Positions 9,601 to 17,934 of a DNA stretch of 34,676 nucleotides are shown one piece after another. The notes under the pieces are model-generated. The model worked only from the letters and a program-made list of their open reading frames with translations, ran no database searches and was not told the origin of the DNA. This DNA comes from a virus. The stretch lies in IMG/VR virus record IMGVR_UViG_3300006332_000635, positions 1 to 34,676 of that record, one strand, 5' to 3'. The position numbers and the translations under genes are program-made. The first letter of the stretch is position 1, and each line of letters starts with the position of its first letter.

Positions 9601-10212
9601 AATAGTTCCATACTCACCATCAATAACAATTTCCAACTGATATACAGCAGAAGAAGATAGAGTTATAATATTCGTAGCAGTTTGAGTAGAACCTCTAAGT
9701 GGATCTCCAGTAGTAGAAGGATTCGCAGGAATTGATGGGTAAACACCATAATCTGTTAGAAGTGGTAAAGTTGCCCAATAAGTCATAGCTGGACTAGATC
9801 CTGAACCAGCACTAACATGAACCCAATTAGTAGTTCCCTGATTAAGTTGACCAGTAGTTGCCATTAAAGAGTTAGCAACTTCGGTAGGAGGAGTGAGTGT
9901 ATGTAAAGACCTATAATTCTTTACAGCAGAAGTAAATCTATCAGTATTATAATTTATTTCAGATCTAACTTCTTCATGATATATTGGATTTAATTCAACA
10001 TAGTCAACATCTGGATGATTTCTTAATTCCTCAACTTCAGACAAAGATAATTGATATGTTCCTCTAGTCTCACTATGATCTGTTAAATCCTTACATGAAC
10101 ACACTCTTGTTGGTATATTAGATTCTTGAGTTCCATCACTAAGTAATTCTTGATGTATTTTCTGCCATGCTTCGGCAGATCTAGCCTTTACTTCCCAGTT
10201 TTTTCTTGCCAT
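3679..10212 (-). CDS. giant subtilisin-like protease / tail fibre protein (2177 aa)
   Basis: I use ATG 10212, with AGGA nine bases upstream; a TTG three bases earlier is possible. Residues 1-90 resemble a short I9-type propeptide (YQLSLSEVEELRNHPDVDYV). A subtilase (S8) domain spans about 360-900 with its catalytic set intact: Asp374 in IICDDGVWTGHPEF, His513 in GSHGTPVASLAYG, oxyanion Asn714 in WSASNDG and Ser875 in SGTSAAAPVSAG. Large insertions separate His from Asn. A Calx-beta-like segment follows (about 1085-1190, VNEGSTL and EGDETFEI), then a Gly-rich, Cys-containing stretch (about 1440-1700), then beta-rich C-terminal domains. There is no signal peptide, so it is probably delivered on the virion, last in the fibre operon. 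Likely role: a fibre or tip that cuts host surface protein or matures fibres. The protease call is firm; the virion location is inferred from context. Confidence 0.88.
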   Translation of the reverse strand: MARKNWEVKARSAEAWQKIHQELLSDGTQESNIPTRVCSCKDLTDHSETRGTYQLSLSEVEELRNHPDVDYVELNPIYHEEVRSEINYNTDRFTSAVKNYRSLHTLTPPTEVANSLMATTGQLNQGTTNWVHVSAGSGSSPAMTYWATLPLLTDYGVYPSIPANPSTTGDPLRGSTQTATNIITLSSSAVYQLEIVIDGEYGTIDWTKQDGITKAYPTGNFTNFTDANDNEIPLDTTLLTRAQVINLGYLTAGNHTITYSVRNGNFLTNDGTPHPDKEQWDHNPGAIAWRLMRYDTSNNGGTGQGQIINSVDSNVTFNIPRSNPTNAEKNRTGYQLLRCQRGTSNTWTTSSDEIKTSNVDYTNDGYDTDVIICDDGVWTGHPEFVTHDDDPPHYIPGNVLARHGRSGVLDLFLDSPYYLDPDWFDADPTNRLTYRWDGTPVPVESEARNWWCNGITHRSTTFKERIGGTNNPEKGEVSLSQSAINQLYTRAFASGSEFSIPGANTSVDWLGSHGTPVASLAYGKNFGWAFNANKWSVSNPLMERSTFFNLEKLFHRFKPDNIKFSSSTDPKERKDPTIVNNSWSDWIDINSPIGLYGGVGVYVPQAGTYVYRGTSGTFDAQVDGQPMKEPAFSHRGVNTGQTSQGNARKQYVQNTGWVHYLSRYYEPNTDPDDPTKYRYDSLKLPAWASGKATENAAIREAISEGIVYVWSASNDGEYFAAEGHPDYDNKINDYFVNRAAFPQQVGYDPDTQIFVIGAMDDAFRTNRWDSGNDMSLKEGSTSDFDINAETLAQGGQVVRGSNPIGNWDDAWSKSGDYTNTGTFVDFYAPADETLAASTDVDDSSQGNVGFSGYKRLENNPTSGESYHDKSFSGTSAAAPVSAGLIACALQQNRKWDAATLKLNMKAGNGAISAEGDTFYKGYTPSDTDPNDPKWMASYSAYGTDIRVIKEYTGYSNTPNKSLTSSGGISAVRPINERFTIAHNSPSIVHKVDIHGIREFQESDSSTPVELTLADGYYPIRVSTSELVPANLSDYRFRVDSTDNQILEISDDDGVTWGDFKITVVNGYFIIDEQRAFYRLNLNDDNLGLPGSSSSDPSYTLVPSNFTVNEGSTLTTTVASTNVAQGTTVYWSLVGLSSSDLSSGDLQGTFTVAADGSIGTLTHTFTEDNLTEGDETFEIKIHSDSARNNLLKKITLTLKDTSNAGGTGPVTDPFTPGTSGYDSKNFPDNIKRTHTNGNTTVETAGPYFSGSVPIKFSDIGRYFKNGYSVGNQVKASEYFRNTNPTTTSANVPNATENEFESDKTTTKISPDSYPNEVFSGSGTNLKLSDFRGSVKRYYATVGSISNVGGTIIKNYSMNRWNGSEGIDWDNRNHRDTTSRSDGNLIRNVDKRIFINATCYSDATGTGGTQGSLTSGSFDKTPGARLEEPTLSIRNSVIFVNGRVLGSGGVGGYRTSGPKGSSDPGKHGGTGLKVKHTGSTTFIYVHKDGQLYGGGGGGESGAMGAPGSNGSCVESGRNYTTVSICPVAPGGGFNLSGWGCPSGWSTESSGSGGICYSETDPVTGETTRAHSSQWWRCYQDYSYTIGPGSGASQGIGGRGGNGKGLYQATTDGQGGSPGGCPSCSSGSLSGGACGSDGSKGGNGGEWGAAGANTDGKGEGSQSSDGTGGNGGPAVCGSPFVVSGDITTENIKGDRDGECDGREQVVEPDPREDPPIIEITPLPTYVRFDDGANRGMVLHVTAPTGQTPEAKCNFRLRSVKRDSSKIDNVPFSSVEIKDSTGAVRYTLDRGPEIIDCSLENGDYTLDWNNLRHTNTEGHAQSGQNQAYNGDGSDGTTLELGRVSADLLEIKLRDGTSPDDDAEITLLNSANAQAGLADSNWAKAYQTGIHGTASVENGWAQDLVTDEGKMYRAHNEFWHTFLREVGVTPSLTEIYINNFPAGWQTGDAVPSTVWQTQVYKFTLTTDNRAKKGAIKVTPGTFKLKVMADNVAQIDWNSATYNKTNAVYTSDYRGHDGFANHVVDEEVVENQVADIPVSFPSAGPGSTTMEITLTVRLRNNPNDQDGVPMGAPFDGTRNPLVVGFEVLDTTGTRIFSSLDLPGTEKFRPAQVGYKIDGRFSTVFGNSADLDWASQIGPKTREVNEDTGLIELAPNVAISPVEYKLTAQGEGVDRTDVKTFEIR

Positions 10213-10224
10213 CAATAATTATCC

Positions 10225-12420
10225 TTAAGTTAGAGAGTTCCAAGACGATCCATCATAATATTGTATTTGAGATGTCGAACTATTCCATATTATGGATCCT
10301 GGTTCTAGATTCACTAAATTACCTCGTTCAGTAGTAGTAATTTGTGGTAATTTCAAGAATCTAGTTATATTTACACCTGCTCTTGCGAAATCAGCACCAC
10401 AAGTTGCTACTGTAGTTCCTATACCAACTGATCCTGTACCAGCAATGGAACCAGCAACAGTTAAAGTAGAAGAGGTAACAGAAGTTCCTATACCAACAGC
10501 AGAAAATAATGCTCTACTAAATTGAGCATCTATTGCTCCATTACCAGCATCAATAATATTCTCACGTGCAGTTCCAATCGCAATAGCACCAACTTCTACA
10601 GTATTGAAAACATCAATATTAGCAAAAGTAGATATACCAGCAGAGGGTCGATATATATCAGAATTAGTTAAAAGTGCTGGTGGTTGTACATTACCTCCAA
10701 TGAGTTGCCCTTGATCTATTTCTAAATTACCAATAACCCTAACACTTCCTGTAAATGTAGATACACCAACTACATCCAATTGAACTTCAGGATCTGTTTT
10801 ATTAATTCCCAAATGACCTTTATAAGAAAGAGTCATTAATTTAGAATTAGTTTGTCCATATAACCAGTTGAATCCACCAGTACCAATACCATTAAAGTTA
10901 CCAGCATGGATATATGAATTAATATCACCAAGATCACCATTTATTATATCAAGTGTCTTATCCTCATTTCCAAATCTTATCTGTGCTGTACTTTCACCAA
11001 TACCAGCTAATGAACTTTGATTTTGTCCTATACTTATTGTTGCGTGTTCCTTTCCAACAATATGGACTGTTGAGATTCCAGTAGAATAAACTTCAAGTGA
11101 TCTTGTAGGATTATTAACACCTATTCCTAATGAATTGGTAACATGTCCTGTGGTTACTGTAGTAATACCAAGTACAGCTCTACTCGATTCTAATTCAGTA
11201 ATAGTTCCTACACCACTTGTAACCTCTACATTTTCAGATGTTACTTGTGCGAATGTAGATGTACCAGAAGTAACATCACCAGTAATATCACCAACAAATT
11301 TAGTAGCAGTTATAACACCAACAGAATGTAAATTATTAATTTTAGCAGTAGCATTTGTAATAATAGCATTACCAACTAAAGTAGCTCCAGAAGCTGATAA
11401 GTAATATAACTCTTGAGGTGAGTCTTCTTGTATTGTTATTTCAACATATGCTCCAGCAGTTCCTTGAGCACCAACAACATTTACACCACCACCATAAATC
11501 TTAGTACCTGCTTCATCATAATAAAATCTAAGTGGATAAGCAGTATTAGTACTATCACTTTGATCAAATCTATATGTTCTGCCAGGAGTAAAACTTAATA
11601 CAGGTGATTCTCTTCCATCTATGTAATATCCATTAGCATTACCCTGACCAGAATATCTATGATTAGTTGTCTTAGCAACAACAGTAGTAACTAAATTAGT
11701 AACTGCTCCATGAGGATAACTAGCAAGAGTTACTCCCTCAATTGCAGGTGTTGTTACTATTCCTGTTACATGAAGATCTGATGTGGTAACAATACCTGTA
11801 TTATGGACATAGCTTGATTCTACTTGTGTAATAGTAGACTCAGAACTTGTAATATCACCAGTAACATTTCCTTTAAATGTCGTAGCAGTAACAACACCAG
11901 TTGCTACAATACCACCTTCAGAATTAATCCCTACCCCCTTATCGAAAGCATTTGAATTATTATTACCACCGATCTGCAGAGTATGTCTAGGATCATCAGT
12001 TCCAACACCCACATTACCAGCAGCATATATGCTAATAAATCCCAATCCAACATCTTTATCAACCCACTGAGATGTTGGAATATTTTCTAAATATTGACCA
12101 TCTCCATAATAAGTAACTGTTTCTCCAACATTCTCAGCAGTTACAACACCAACAGGTTCTCCTATTTTAACACCAGATCCACTAGTTGAACCAGTCATAC
12201 TGGTATTCTCAACAGTCAGACTAGTCGCTGTAATTGATTCAAAATTAGCATTTGTACCAGTTATATTTCCAGATGTTTTTATATTACCACCATAAACTTC
12301 CAATAGTTCAGTAGGAATAGTAGTTCCTATACCAACTGCTCCTAATTGATTAACGACTAAATTATCATCGTCAACTTGAACACCACTACGGAAATTAAAT
12401 GATTTCTTGATATTCGCCAT
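10225..12420 (-). CDS. tail fibre protein with GIGT-type repeats (731 aa)
   Basis: The protein opens with MANIKKSFNFRSGVQVDDDN and is built from short beta-rich repeats of the form GIGTxxPxxxLxV, for example AVGIGTTIPTELLEVYGG near residue 28, NVGVGTDDPRHTLQIGG near 136, and variants near 425 and 550. Longer units with TATxFxGxxTGD recur at about 175-215 and 370-410. It ends with a small domain (IQYYDGSSWNSLT) common at phage fibre ends. Such proteins form trimeric fibres in T4-like marine phages. It has its own late promoter at 12439-12446, and only 12 bases separate its stop from the subtilase ATG. Which fibre (long, short or accessory) cannot be told from sequence. Confidence 0.78.
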   Translation of the reverse strand: MANIKKSFNFRSGVQVDDDNLVVNQLGAVGIGTTIPTELLEVYGGNIKTSGNITGTNANFESITATSLTVENTSMTGSTSGSGVKIGEPVGVVTAENVGETVTYYGDGQYLENIPTSQWVDKDVGLGFISIYAAGNVGVGTDDPRHTLQIGGNNNSNAFDKGVGINSEGGIVATGVVTATTFKGNVTGDITSSESTITQVESSYVHNTGIVTTSDLHVTGIVTTPAIEGVTLASYPHGAVTNLVTTVVAKTTNHRYSGQGNANGYYIDGRESPVLSFTPGRTYRFDQSDSTNTAYPLRFYYDEAGTKIYGGGVNVVGAQGTAGAYVEITIQEDSPQELYYLSASGATLVGNAIITNATAKINNLHSVGVITATKFVGDITGDVTSGTSTFAQVTSENVEVTSGVGTITELESSRAVLGITTVTTGHVTNSLGIGVNNPTRSLEVYSTGISTVHIVGKEHATISIGQNQSSLAGIGESTAQIRFGNEDKTLDIINGDLGDINSYIHAGNFNGIGTGGFNWLYGQTNSKLMTLSYKGHLGINKTDPEVQLDVVGVSTFTGSVRVIGNLEIDQGQLIGGNVQPPALLTNSDIYRPSAGISTFANIDVFNTVEVGAIAIGTARENIIDAGNGAIDAQFSRALFSAVGIGTSVTSSTLTVAGSIAGTGSVGIGTTVATCGADFARAGVNITRFLKLPQITTTERGNLVNLEPGSIIWNSSTSQIQYYDGSSWNSLT

Positions 12421-12438
12421 CTGAGATATGTTTTTTAC

Positions 12439-12446
12439 TATTTATG
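12439..12446 (-). promoter_or_regulatory. T4-type late promoter before the 731-aa fibre gene
   Basis: CATAAATA on the minus strand (12446-12439) differs from the T4 late consensus TATAAATA only at the first base. It lies in the 40-base gap between two fibre genes. Transcription would start near 12433, thirteen bases before ATG 12420. T4-type late promoters have no -35 box and need gp55, gp33 and the sliding clamp, none of which is in this window. Confidence 0.6.
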
Positions 12447-12460
12447 AGTTAGTTTTGTCT

Positions 12461-15400
12461 TTATTTTTTGAACCTCAGATCATGCTCTAAACCTTCAAGT
12501 CTCTTAGTTAATTCTTTAACAGATTCAACTAGAAGAGGAATAACTTTTTCATAATCAACAGCGTGAGTACCATCTTCTCTGATAGTATGTAAACCAGGAA
12601 GTCCAAGTCCTTGAATCTCCTGTGCTATCAAACCAGTATCTGCCTTTCCTTCCCAGTTAGATGCTTGATTCCAATTAAATGTATTACCACTAATTGTAAG
12701 AATTTTCTCTAATGGATTTTCAATAGGTGTAATATTATCCTTTAATCTATGATCTGAAGCACTATACGCAATAATATCACCAGTAACATCTAACTGTCCA
12801 GTTACTTTAGCACCACCAGTAACAGTTTCAAATACATGTGCTCCACTTCCACCATAGTACAATTTAACAGCACCATCAGACTTAGTATAGACTAACCCTT
12901 GTTCTGTATTATCTTTATTACCAATAACAACTCTATTATTACTTTGTAGATAAAGATGTGTGTTATCATCGGTAGCAGTAATTCTAAGATTATTATTAGA
13001 TGATTCAGAATCATGATAAATTGCTCCCTTTTTATTCGCAACAGTAGCACCACCAAAGCTCACTAACTTATTACTTGGGAAATGAGATCCACCATTAAAT
13101 ATTACATTACCAGCAAAGGATCCACTACCACCAACATTTAAAGCACCACCAATACCAACTCCACCAGCAGTAACAATAGCACCACTATTAGTGTTTGTTG
13201 AAGCAGCATTATTCTTAACACCTAATTTTCCACAAATATTAAGGTTCTTACCAATACTTGCCCCACCCTTAACTTGAAGAGCACCTTGTAAGGTTGATCC
13301 GCATACTATTTCATCATAATTTGATTCTGATTCTTCATCATCATTGTTTATATAAACAGTATGACTGGTTCCAACCTTTATTGTTTGAGATTGGAATAGA
13401 TTATTAACCCTAGTAATACCATTAAAGGTTACAGGACCATTGAACTGAGACAGAATCTGTTTAGAACTACCACCTTCAACAAGTAATCTCTCTTTAATGA
13501 TTACTTCATCAAATACAACACTTAACTTACTTGGATCTTCACCTGTTACAGTTGGAATTGGAATATCAAATGTAGTCTGCTGTCCACTATCTGCTGAAAT
13601 CTTAGTGTTTCCAATATAGAAATCACCCTTATCATTCATACCTGTGTAAACAACAGTACCACAAGAAGTTTCTTGTGATTGTGCTAAGAACTCTTCTCTT
13701 TCTGTTAGAGTTCTATCAGATATTTGTGGTAAACCAGTTGAATAGTTACCTGGTCCAAAACCAACATATTCAAACGTATGGTTTCCTGATCTTAGGATTG
13801 ACGGACGACGTAGTTCTGTCTGTGTACCACCTGTATTATTAACAGGTATCATTCTTTCATTCTTATCTACTTCATTACTCTCTCCATCTCTTGCTTCAAG
13901 TGTGATGTAGTTAGCAACAGCTGGATCATTTGTAGATGAGTTTACATAAGCATTTCTATTCTCAAGAATGAAATCAGCAATAACTTCCTTAGTGATTGAA
14001 AGTGACTTATCTTCTAGTCCTGTACCAATATCAGTTGTAGTAACTAAACCAACTACAGTATTACTTGCAACAGAGGTTGCTTCGTTTGGATCTTCAGTTG
14101 GGTTGTCCTTATCCAATACTGGATAGAGGTTGTTAATATTTTGTGAGAATGAGAACTGATCTACATTAGCGTTAGAGGGAGATATACTACCTTTAATAAC
14201 TGTCATGTAGTAGATACCATTTTGAACTGACTTGATTAGTTCTTGCTCAGTCTTAATATCGTAGATATAATATACATCCCCGTAAGACTGTCCCGTAGGT
14301 ACGTTCCTTGGTTGGATAACATAACCATTGATAGGTTCTCTTGATAGAGCTGAAGGTGAGCTGTCTACTTCATATCTGACTCTATAAGTTCTGTCTCTTG
14401 ATGATCTATTGTCAGGTACACGTTGCATATATGATGCACCAGTGAATAGTGCGTTAGCATAGAACGTATCATTACCAAGATGATAATGAATACCTCTATA
14501 ACCTGTGGCCGCTTGGACTGTTGCTGCACCAGATGTAGCAGCAGTAACCTTTACATACCATGTGTTTAACTGACTATCAAACTGCAGTGGATGATTAGGG
14601 TCACCAGGTGTGAAATTCTGTGTAGTAATATTAGTGAATGCACTATCAGCAGGTGATGAAGTACCATCAGGTGTAATCAAGGCCGCGAATGTGACTGTAG
14701 CAGATGATTCAATCAACGATACGTACAATACATCTTGCTTACGTGCACCAATATTGAAACCTTGTAGTTTGTATGGAGGTTTTGTAGCAGCAGAATTATA
14801 TCCATAGAGATATAATCTAGTATCAACAGGTCCGATGTATGACCATGTGATTGCACCATCACTGACTGTACCAGATGTATGTGTAGGAGCAGTTGAACCT
14901 GCTGTGACTGTACCAGATGCAGCAGCTAACTGAGCTGAATAATATGCATTACCATTGTATATACATGAATATCTACCAAGATCTGTGTTAAATGATGCAC
15001 CACTTGTCCATGTAGAGTTACCTGCGTTAGCGTTATACTGTACTTTTTGTACGTCTACAGCAACATATCCAACAGGAATTTCATTAATTGTACTCTTAAA
15101 TGCAGATTCAGATGCAGCAGTACTACCTCTATAACCTCTATTAAGTGTCAAAACACCAGTACCACTGTTGACTGCATCAACTTTATATGTCTCTACATTA
15201 TCAATAGTATTGAATCTAACGTAAGATCCCAGTGTTATACCATGATTATCATTGGCTGGCGTTGGAGTTGCCGTTTTGTTATCTTGTGTAACAGCAAATG
15301 TATAACCAGATGCAGCAGTATATGTACGTGCTAATTTCTGTGGAGGTATAATGTGTGTTATAGTACCAGCTTTATCCTGAGTGAATGGTGCTGACTTAAA

Positions 15401-16909
15401 TCCTTTTGCTCTTAACGCACAGGATCCGAAGTTTGAGTTGGAGTTAGTAATTGACTGGTCACCACCGCTAAGGGAGACAAAGTGATCAGCGAAACCAACA
15501 GCGAAAACAGAAACTGCCTGTATAACTGCGTCATTGGATACTTTAACATGGAAATTTCGATATGCAGTTTTGTATATACTGTCTCCATCAGTGTGTGAGC
15601 CAGCAATATATGATGAACCATCCCACTTAATGAAGGCATTATCATCTTTCTGAAGTGATACACCAGTAAACTGGGCAACAACCATGGATTTGAATCCAGT
15701 TGACTTGCTACCATCAGCGTGCATACCTTGCATACCCCATGTACTACGGAGTGAGCAGTTGAATATGTATGGTGATGAACTATCTACGTTATCAACTTCT
15801 ACTTCAACAGTGGATCCAGTTGCAGTTGGGTTACCAGATGGTGCTCCTGTGGTAGGATCTTTAATAATATATCTGAATGTTGTGGTAGTTGGTATCTCAC
15901 TGATATAATATGATCCATTAAATCTGGATGCATCAGTACCAGTCACACCACTGACAAGAACGGGAGTATTAACAGAGAACCCGTGAGGTGTTGTGGTTGT
16001 TACCTCAGCAGTTGTTGTGAATACGTTTGTGTTAACATAGTCAGTAACTACGCTAGAAATTTGTTTAGGACCTGAAGTATTAGGACCCACAATTCTATTT
16101 TCTTCTACCCTTGACTGTAATTCATCAGCAGTCAATACACTGGTAGAGTCAGGAATATCAGAGAATGCCTTAGCAACTTTCTGATAATATAAGTCTAAGT
16201 CTGTGACTGCAAGAGCAGCAGATGAAGTATCATTTACACCAGACTGAATGTTTGTACCATCAGCATACTCAAAACATGTTAGTTTATGGTGAGAATATGT
16301 TGGGGGTGATGATGCACTTGGTTGTGCAGGGTCTTTGTATACACCTGTACTAGGACCATCAAAGAATGAGAACTGCCAGAAATAACATCCACCAGTTACA
16401 CGGAAGATAGCACTACCTTCAATAGCACCAGCAGCTGGATCAGGAACATATAATGGTCTTAACTTAGTCTTTCTTAGATCCATACCCACGATGGATGTAC
16501 CTCTAGGTACTACGACTCCACCTTCTACTGAGTTAAATCTGTATAAAATATTGTTTGGATTAGGATTACCACTGCCATCAATGAGATCCATGTCGCTAGC
16601 TGACGATAGCTCAGAGATATCAGCAGACACATATGCCTGTCCAGATGCATTTTTACCTGGTCTGTTGTCAATAAAGTAGTCACCAGGATATAATACAATA
16701 CTAAATGACTCGAATGCATCATTATACTGTCCGCTACGATATGAGAAACGTGCAGCTTCTAGTAACGCCCTTTGTATACTCTTGAAAGGACGGTTAGGAG
16801 AGTTACCTCTATTGTCGAATGCGTCAGATGCATCAAAATCATCTGAGTTGACATATAGGCAACGTCCAGTTTTTGATGTAAAGACGTTCTTTAGTCTAGT
16901 AAGTGCCAT
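12461..16909 (-). CDS. large tail fibre / baseplate fibre protein with C-terminal S74 chaperone domain (1482 aa)
   Basis: The N-terminus (MALTRLKNVFTSKTGRCLYV, then NRPFKSIQRALLEAARFSY and LYPGDYFIDNRPG) belongs to a large structural protein family of T4-like cyanophages and looks like the start of a beta-helix. The middle is long, beta-rich and threonine/glycine-rich. The last 100 residues are an intramolecular chaperone of the endosialidase type (S74): SDHRLKDNI at 1385-1393, GLIAQEIQGLGLP, VDYEKVIPLLVESVKEL and a terminal coiled coil. In this family a Ser-Lys dyad (here Ser1385 and Lys1390) cuts off the chaperone after trimerisation. The gene starts 16 bases after the preceding stop, without its own promoter. 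It is probably a trimeric receptor-binding or baseplate-attached fibre; the exact position in the virion is unknown. Confidence 0.82.
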   Translation of the reverse strand: MALTRLKNVFTSKTGRCLYVNSDDFDASDAFDNRGNSPNRPFKSIQRALLEAARFSYRSGQYNDAFESFSIVLYPGDYFIDNRPGKNASGQAYVSADISELSSASDMDLIDGSGNPNPNNILYRFNSVEGGVVVPRGTSIVGMDLRKTKLRPLYVPDPAAGAIEGSAIFRVTGGCYFWQFSFFDGPSTGVYKDPAQPSASSPPTYSHHKLTCFEYADGTNIQSGVNDTSSAALAVTDLDLYYQKVAKAFSDIPDSTSVLTADELQSRVEENRIVGPNTSGPKQISSVVTDYVNTNVFTTTAEVTTTTPHGFSVNTPVLVSGVTGTDASRFNGSYYISEIPTTTTFRYIIKDPTTGAPSGNPTATGSTVEVEVDNVDSSSPYIFNCSLRSTWGMQGMHADGSKSTGFKSMVVAQFTGVSLQKDDNAFIKWDGSSYIAGSHTDGDSIYKTAYRNFHVKVSNDAVIQAVSVFAVGFADHFVSLSGGDQSITNSNSNFGSCALRAKGFKSAPFTQDKAGTITHIIPPQKLARTYTAASGYTFAVTQDNKTATPTPANDNHGITLGSYVRFNTIDNVETYKVDAVNSGTGVLTLNRGYRGSTAASESAFKSTINEIPVGYVAVDVQKVQYNANAGNSTWTSGASFNTDLGRYSCIYNGNAYYSAQLAAASGTVTAGSTAPTHTSGTVSDGAITWSYIGPVDTRLYLYGYNSAATKPPYKLQGFNIGARKQDVLYVSLIESSATVTFAALITPDGTSSPADSAFTNITTQNFTPGDPNHPLQFDSQLNTWYVKVTAATSGAATVQAATGYRGIHYHLGNDTFYANALFTGASYMQRVPDNRSSRDRTYRVRYEVDSSPSALSREPINGYVIQPRNVPTGQSYGDVYYIYDIKTEQELIKSVQNGIYYMTVIKGSISPSNANVDQFSFSQNINNLYPVLDKDNPTEDPNEATSVASNTVVGLVTTTDIGTGLEDKSLSITKEVIADFILENRNAYVNSSTNDPAVANYITLEARDGESNEVDKNERMIPVNNTGGTQTELRRPSILRSGNHTFEYVGFGPGNYSTGLPQISDRTLTEREEFLAQSQETSCGTVVYTGMNDKGDFYIGNTKISADSGQQTTFDIPIPTVTGEDPSKLSVVFDEVIIKERLLVEGGSSKQILSQFNGPVTFNGITRVNNLFQSQTIKVGTSHTVYINNDDEESESNYDEIVCGSTLQGALQVKGGASIGKNLNICGKLGVKNNAASTNTNSGAIVTAGGVGIGGALNVGGSGSFAGNVIFNGGSHFPSNKLVSFGGATVANKKGAIYHDSESSNNNLRITATDDNTHLYLQSNNRVVIGNKDNTEQGLVYTKSDGAVKLYYGGSGAHVFETVTGGAKVTGQLDVTGDIIAYSASDHRLKDNITPIENPLEKILTISGNTFNWNQASNWEGKADTGLIAQEIQGLGLPGLHTIREDGTHAVDYEKVIPLLVESVKELTKRLEGLEHDLRFKK

Positions 16910-16924
16910 CTGATAATACTCTGG

Positions 16925-17932
16925 TTATGAAGCTACCTCAGCAGTTTCCTCGAAACCAAGCAAGGTTGCGGTTACAGCTGCGGTTGATTTAACATAGATT
17001 GACTGATAAGCACCAAGTACTATTCCACCCAGTTCAAATATAGAAGCGTCATTGATTGACTTTTGTTTAACAAGATATTGATGCTCTTGTATCATTGATA
17101 CTCCAGACACCAATAATTCAACACCATTTGCATCAATAAACTCAGTTGTAGGTGTTGTGTTCGATGCAGCAATTCTGTTAACAGTAGTTGCTACGGGTCT
17201 ATGACGGTTTTGATGTGCTCTAGTGAGGTTATTGTTACCCAATTCCCTTACTTCTTGGTTGATATCACGGAACTTTAATAGACTATAATCTAAATTGTTC
17301 CTAAATTCATGGTTATCAAAGTAAATGATACCTCTGAGGTTATCAAAGAATTTGATTCTACCAGAGTTTCCAAGAGTTGTACCACTACCTGCAAATGATG
17401 TACCTGCAGATGCAGTTGCACCACCAGCACCAGTATACTGGATATCTCCAGACTGAGGATATAGAGCATCAGCTCTTGATAGTCCTCTTACCCATAATCT
17501 ATTGTTACTTGAATCCCAGTACTGTACAAATGCACTCTGTGATGTTGGAGTCATGGCAGGATTTGTCCATGTTAACTGCTCACCTGCAACAAACGAACCA
17601 GTTACACCACCAACATCTATAACAATTGATGATGTATATCCTCCCTCAGGGAATGAAAAACCAAGATAATTTGATGGTGCACCAGGTTGTGATGCAGCAG
17701 CGTCTAATTGTATTACATCTGTCTGTTCAATTATCCCTACGTCAACTGCAGCAGCACCACCAGTATTATTTGATATTACTAATTTCGCACTCACCATTGT
17801 ACCACCAGGACAGGTGTAAAAAGGATATTCGTTAGCAGCAACAGCAAGAGAGTTTGCAGGTTGTGTATCGTTTGTGTAAGGTGTTACTGTTGGGGTGAAT
17901 GAACCAAGAACACCATTTTGCTTAGTAGCCAT
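16925..17932 (-). CDS. virion structural protein, probably fibre-associated (335 aa)
   Basis: The protein starts MATKQNGVLGSFTPTVTPYT and is rich in Ala, Thr, Gly and Val with alternating hydrophobic residues, as in beta-sandwich virion proteins. Residues 210-280 (IIYFDNHEFRNNLDYSLLKF and TRAHQNRHRPVATTVNRI) are more charged. No enzyme motif is present. It resembles hypothetical structural proteins found in the fibre clusters of T4-like cyanophages. The start is two bases past the stop of the 526-aa protein and has little Shine-Dalgarno sequence, suggesting translational coupling. A role as an adaptor or a decoration of the fibre is inferred from position only. Confidence 0.68.
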   Translation of the reverse strand: MATKQNGVLGSFTPTVTPYTNDTQPANSLAVAANEYPFYTCPGGTMVSAKLVISNNTGGAAAVDVGIIEQTDVIQLDAAASQPGAPSNYLGFSFPEGGYTSSIVIDVGGVTGSFVAGEQLTWTNPAMTPTSQSAFVQYWDSSNNRLWVRGLSRADALYPQSGDIQYTGAGGATASAGTSFAGSGTTLGNSGRIKFFDNLRGIIYFDNHEFRNNLDYSLLKFRDINQEVRELGNNNLTRAHQNRHRPVATTVNRIAASNTTPTTEFIDANGVELLVSGVSMIQEHQYLVKQKSINDASIFELGGIVLGAYQSIYVKSTAAVTATLLGFEETAEVAS

Positions 17933-17934
17933 GG

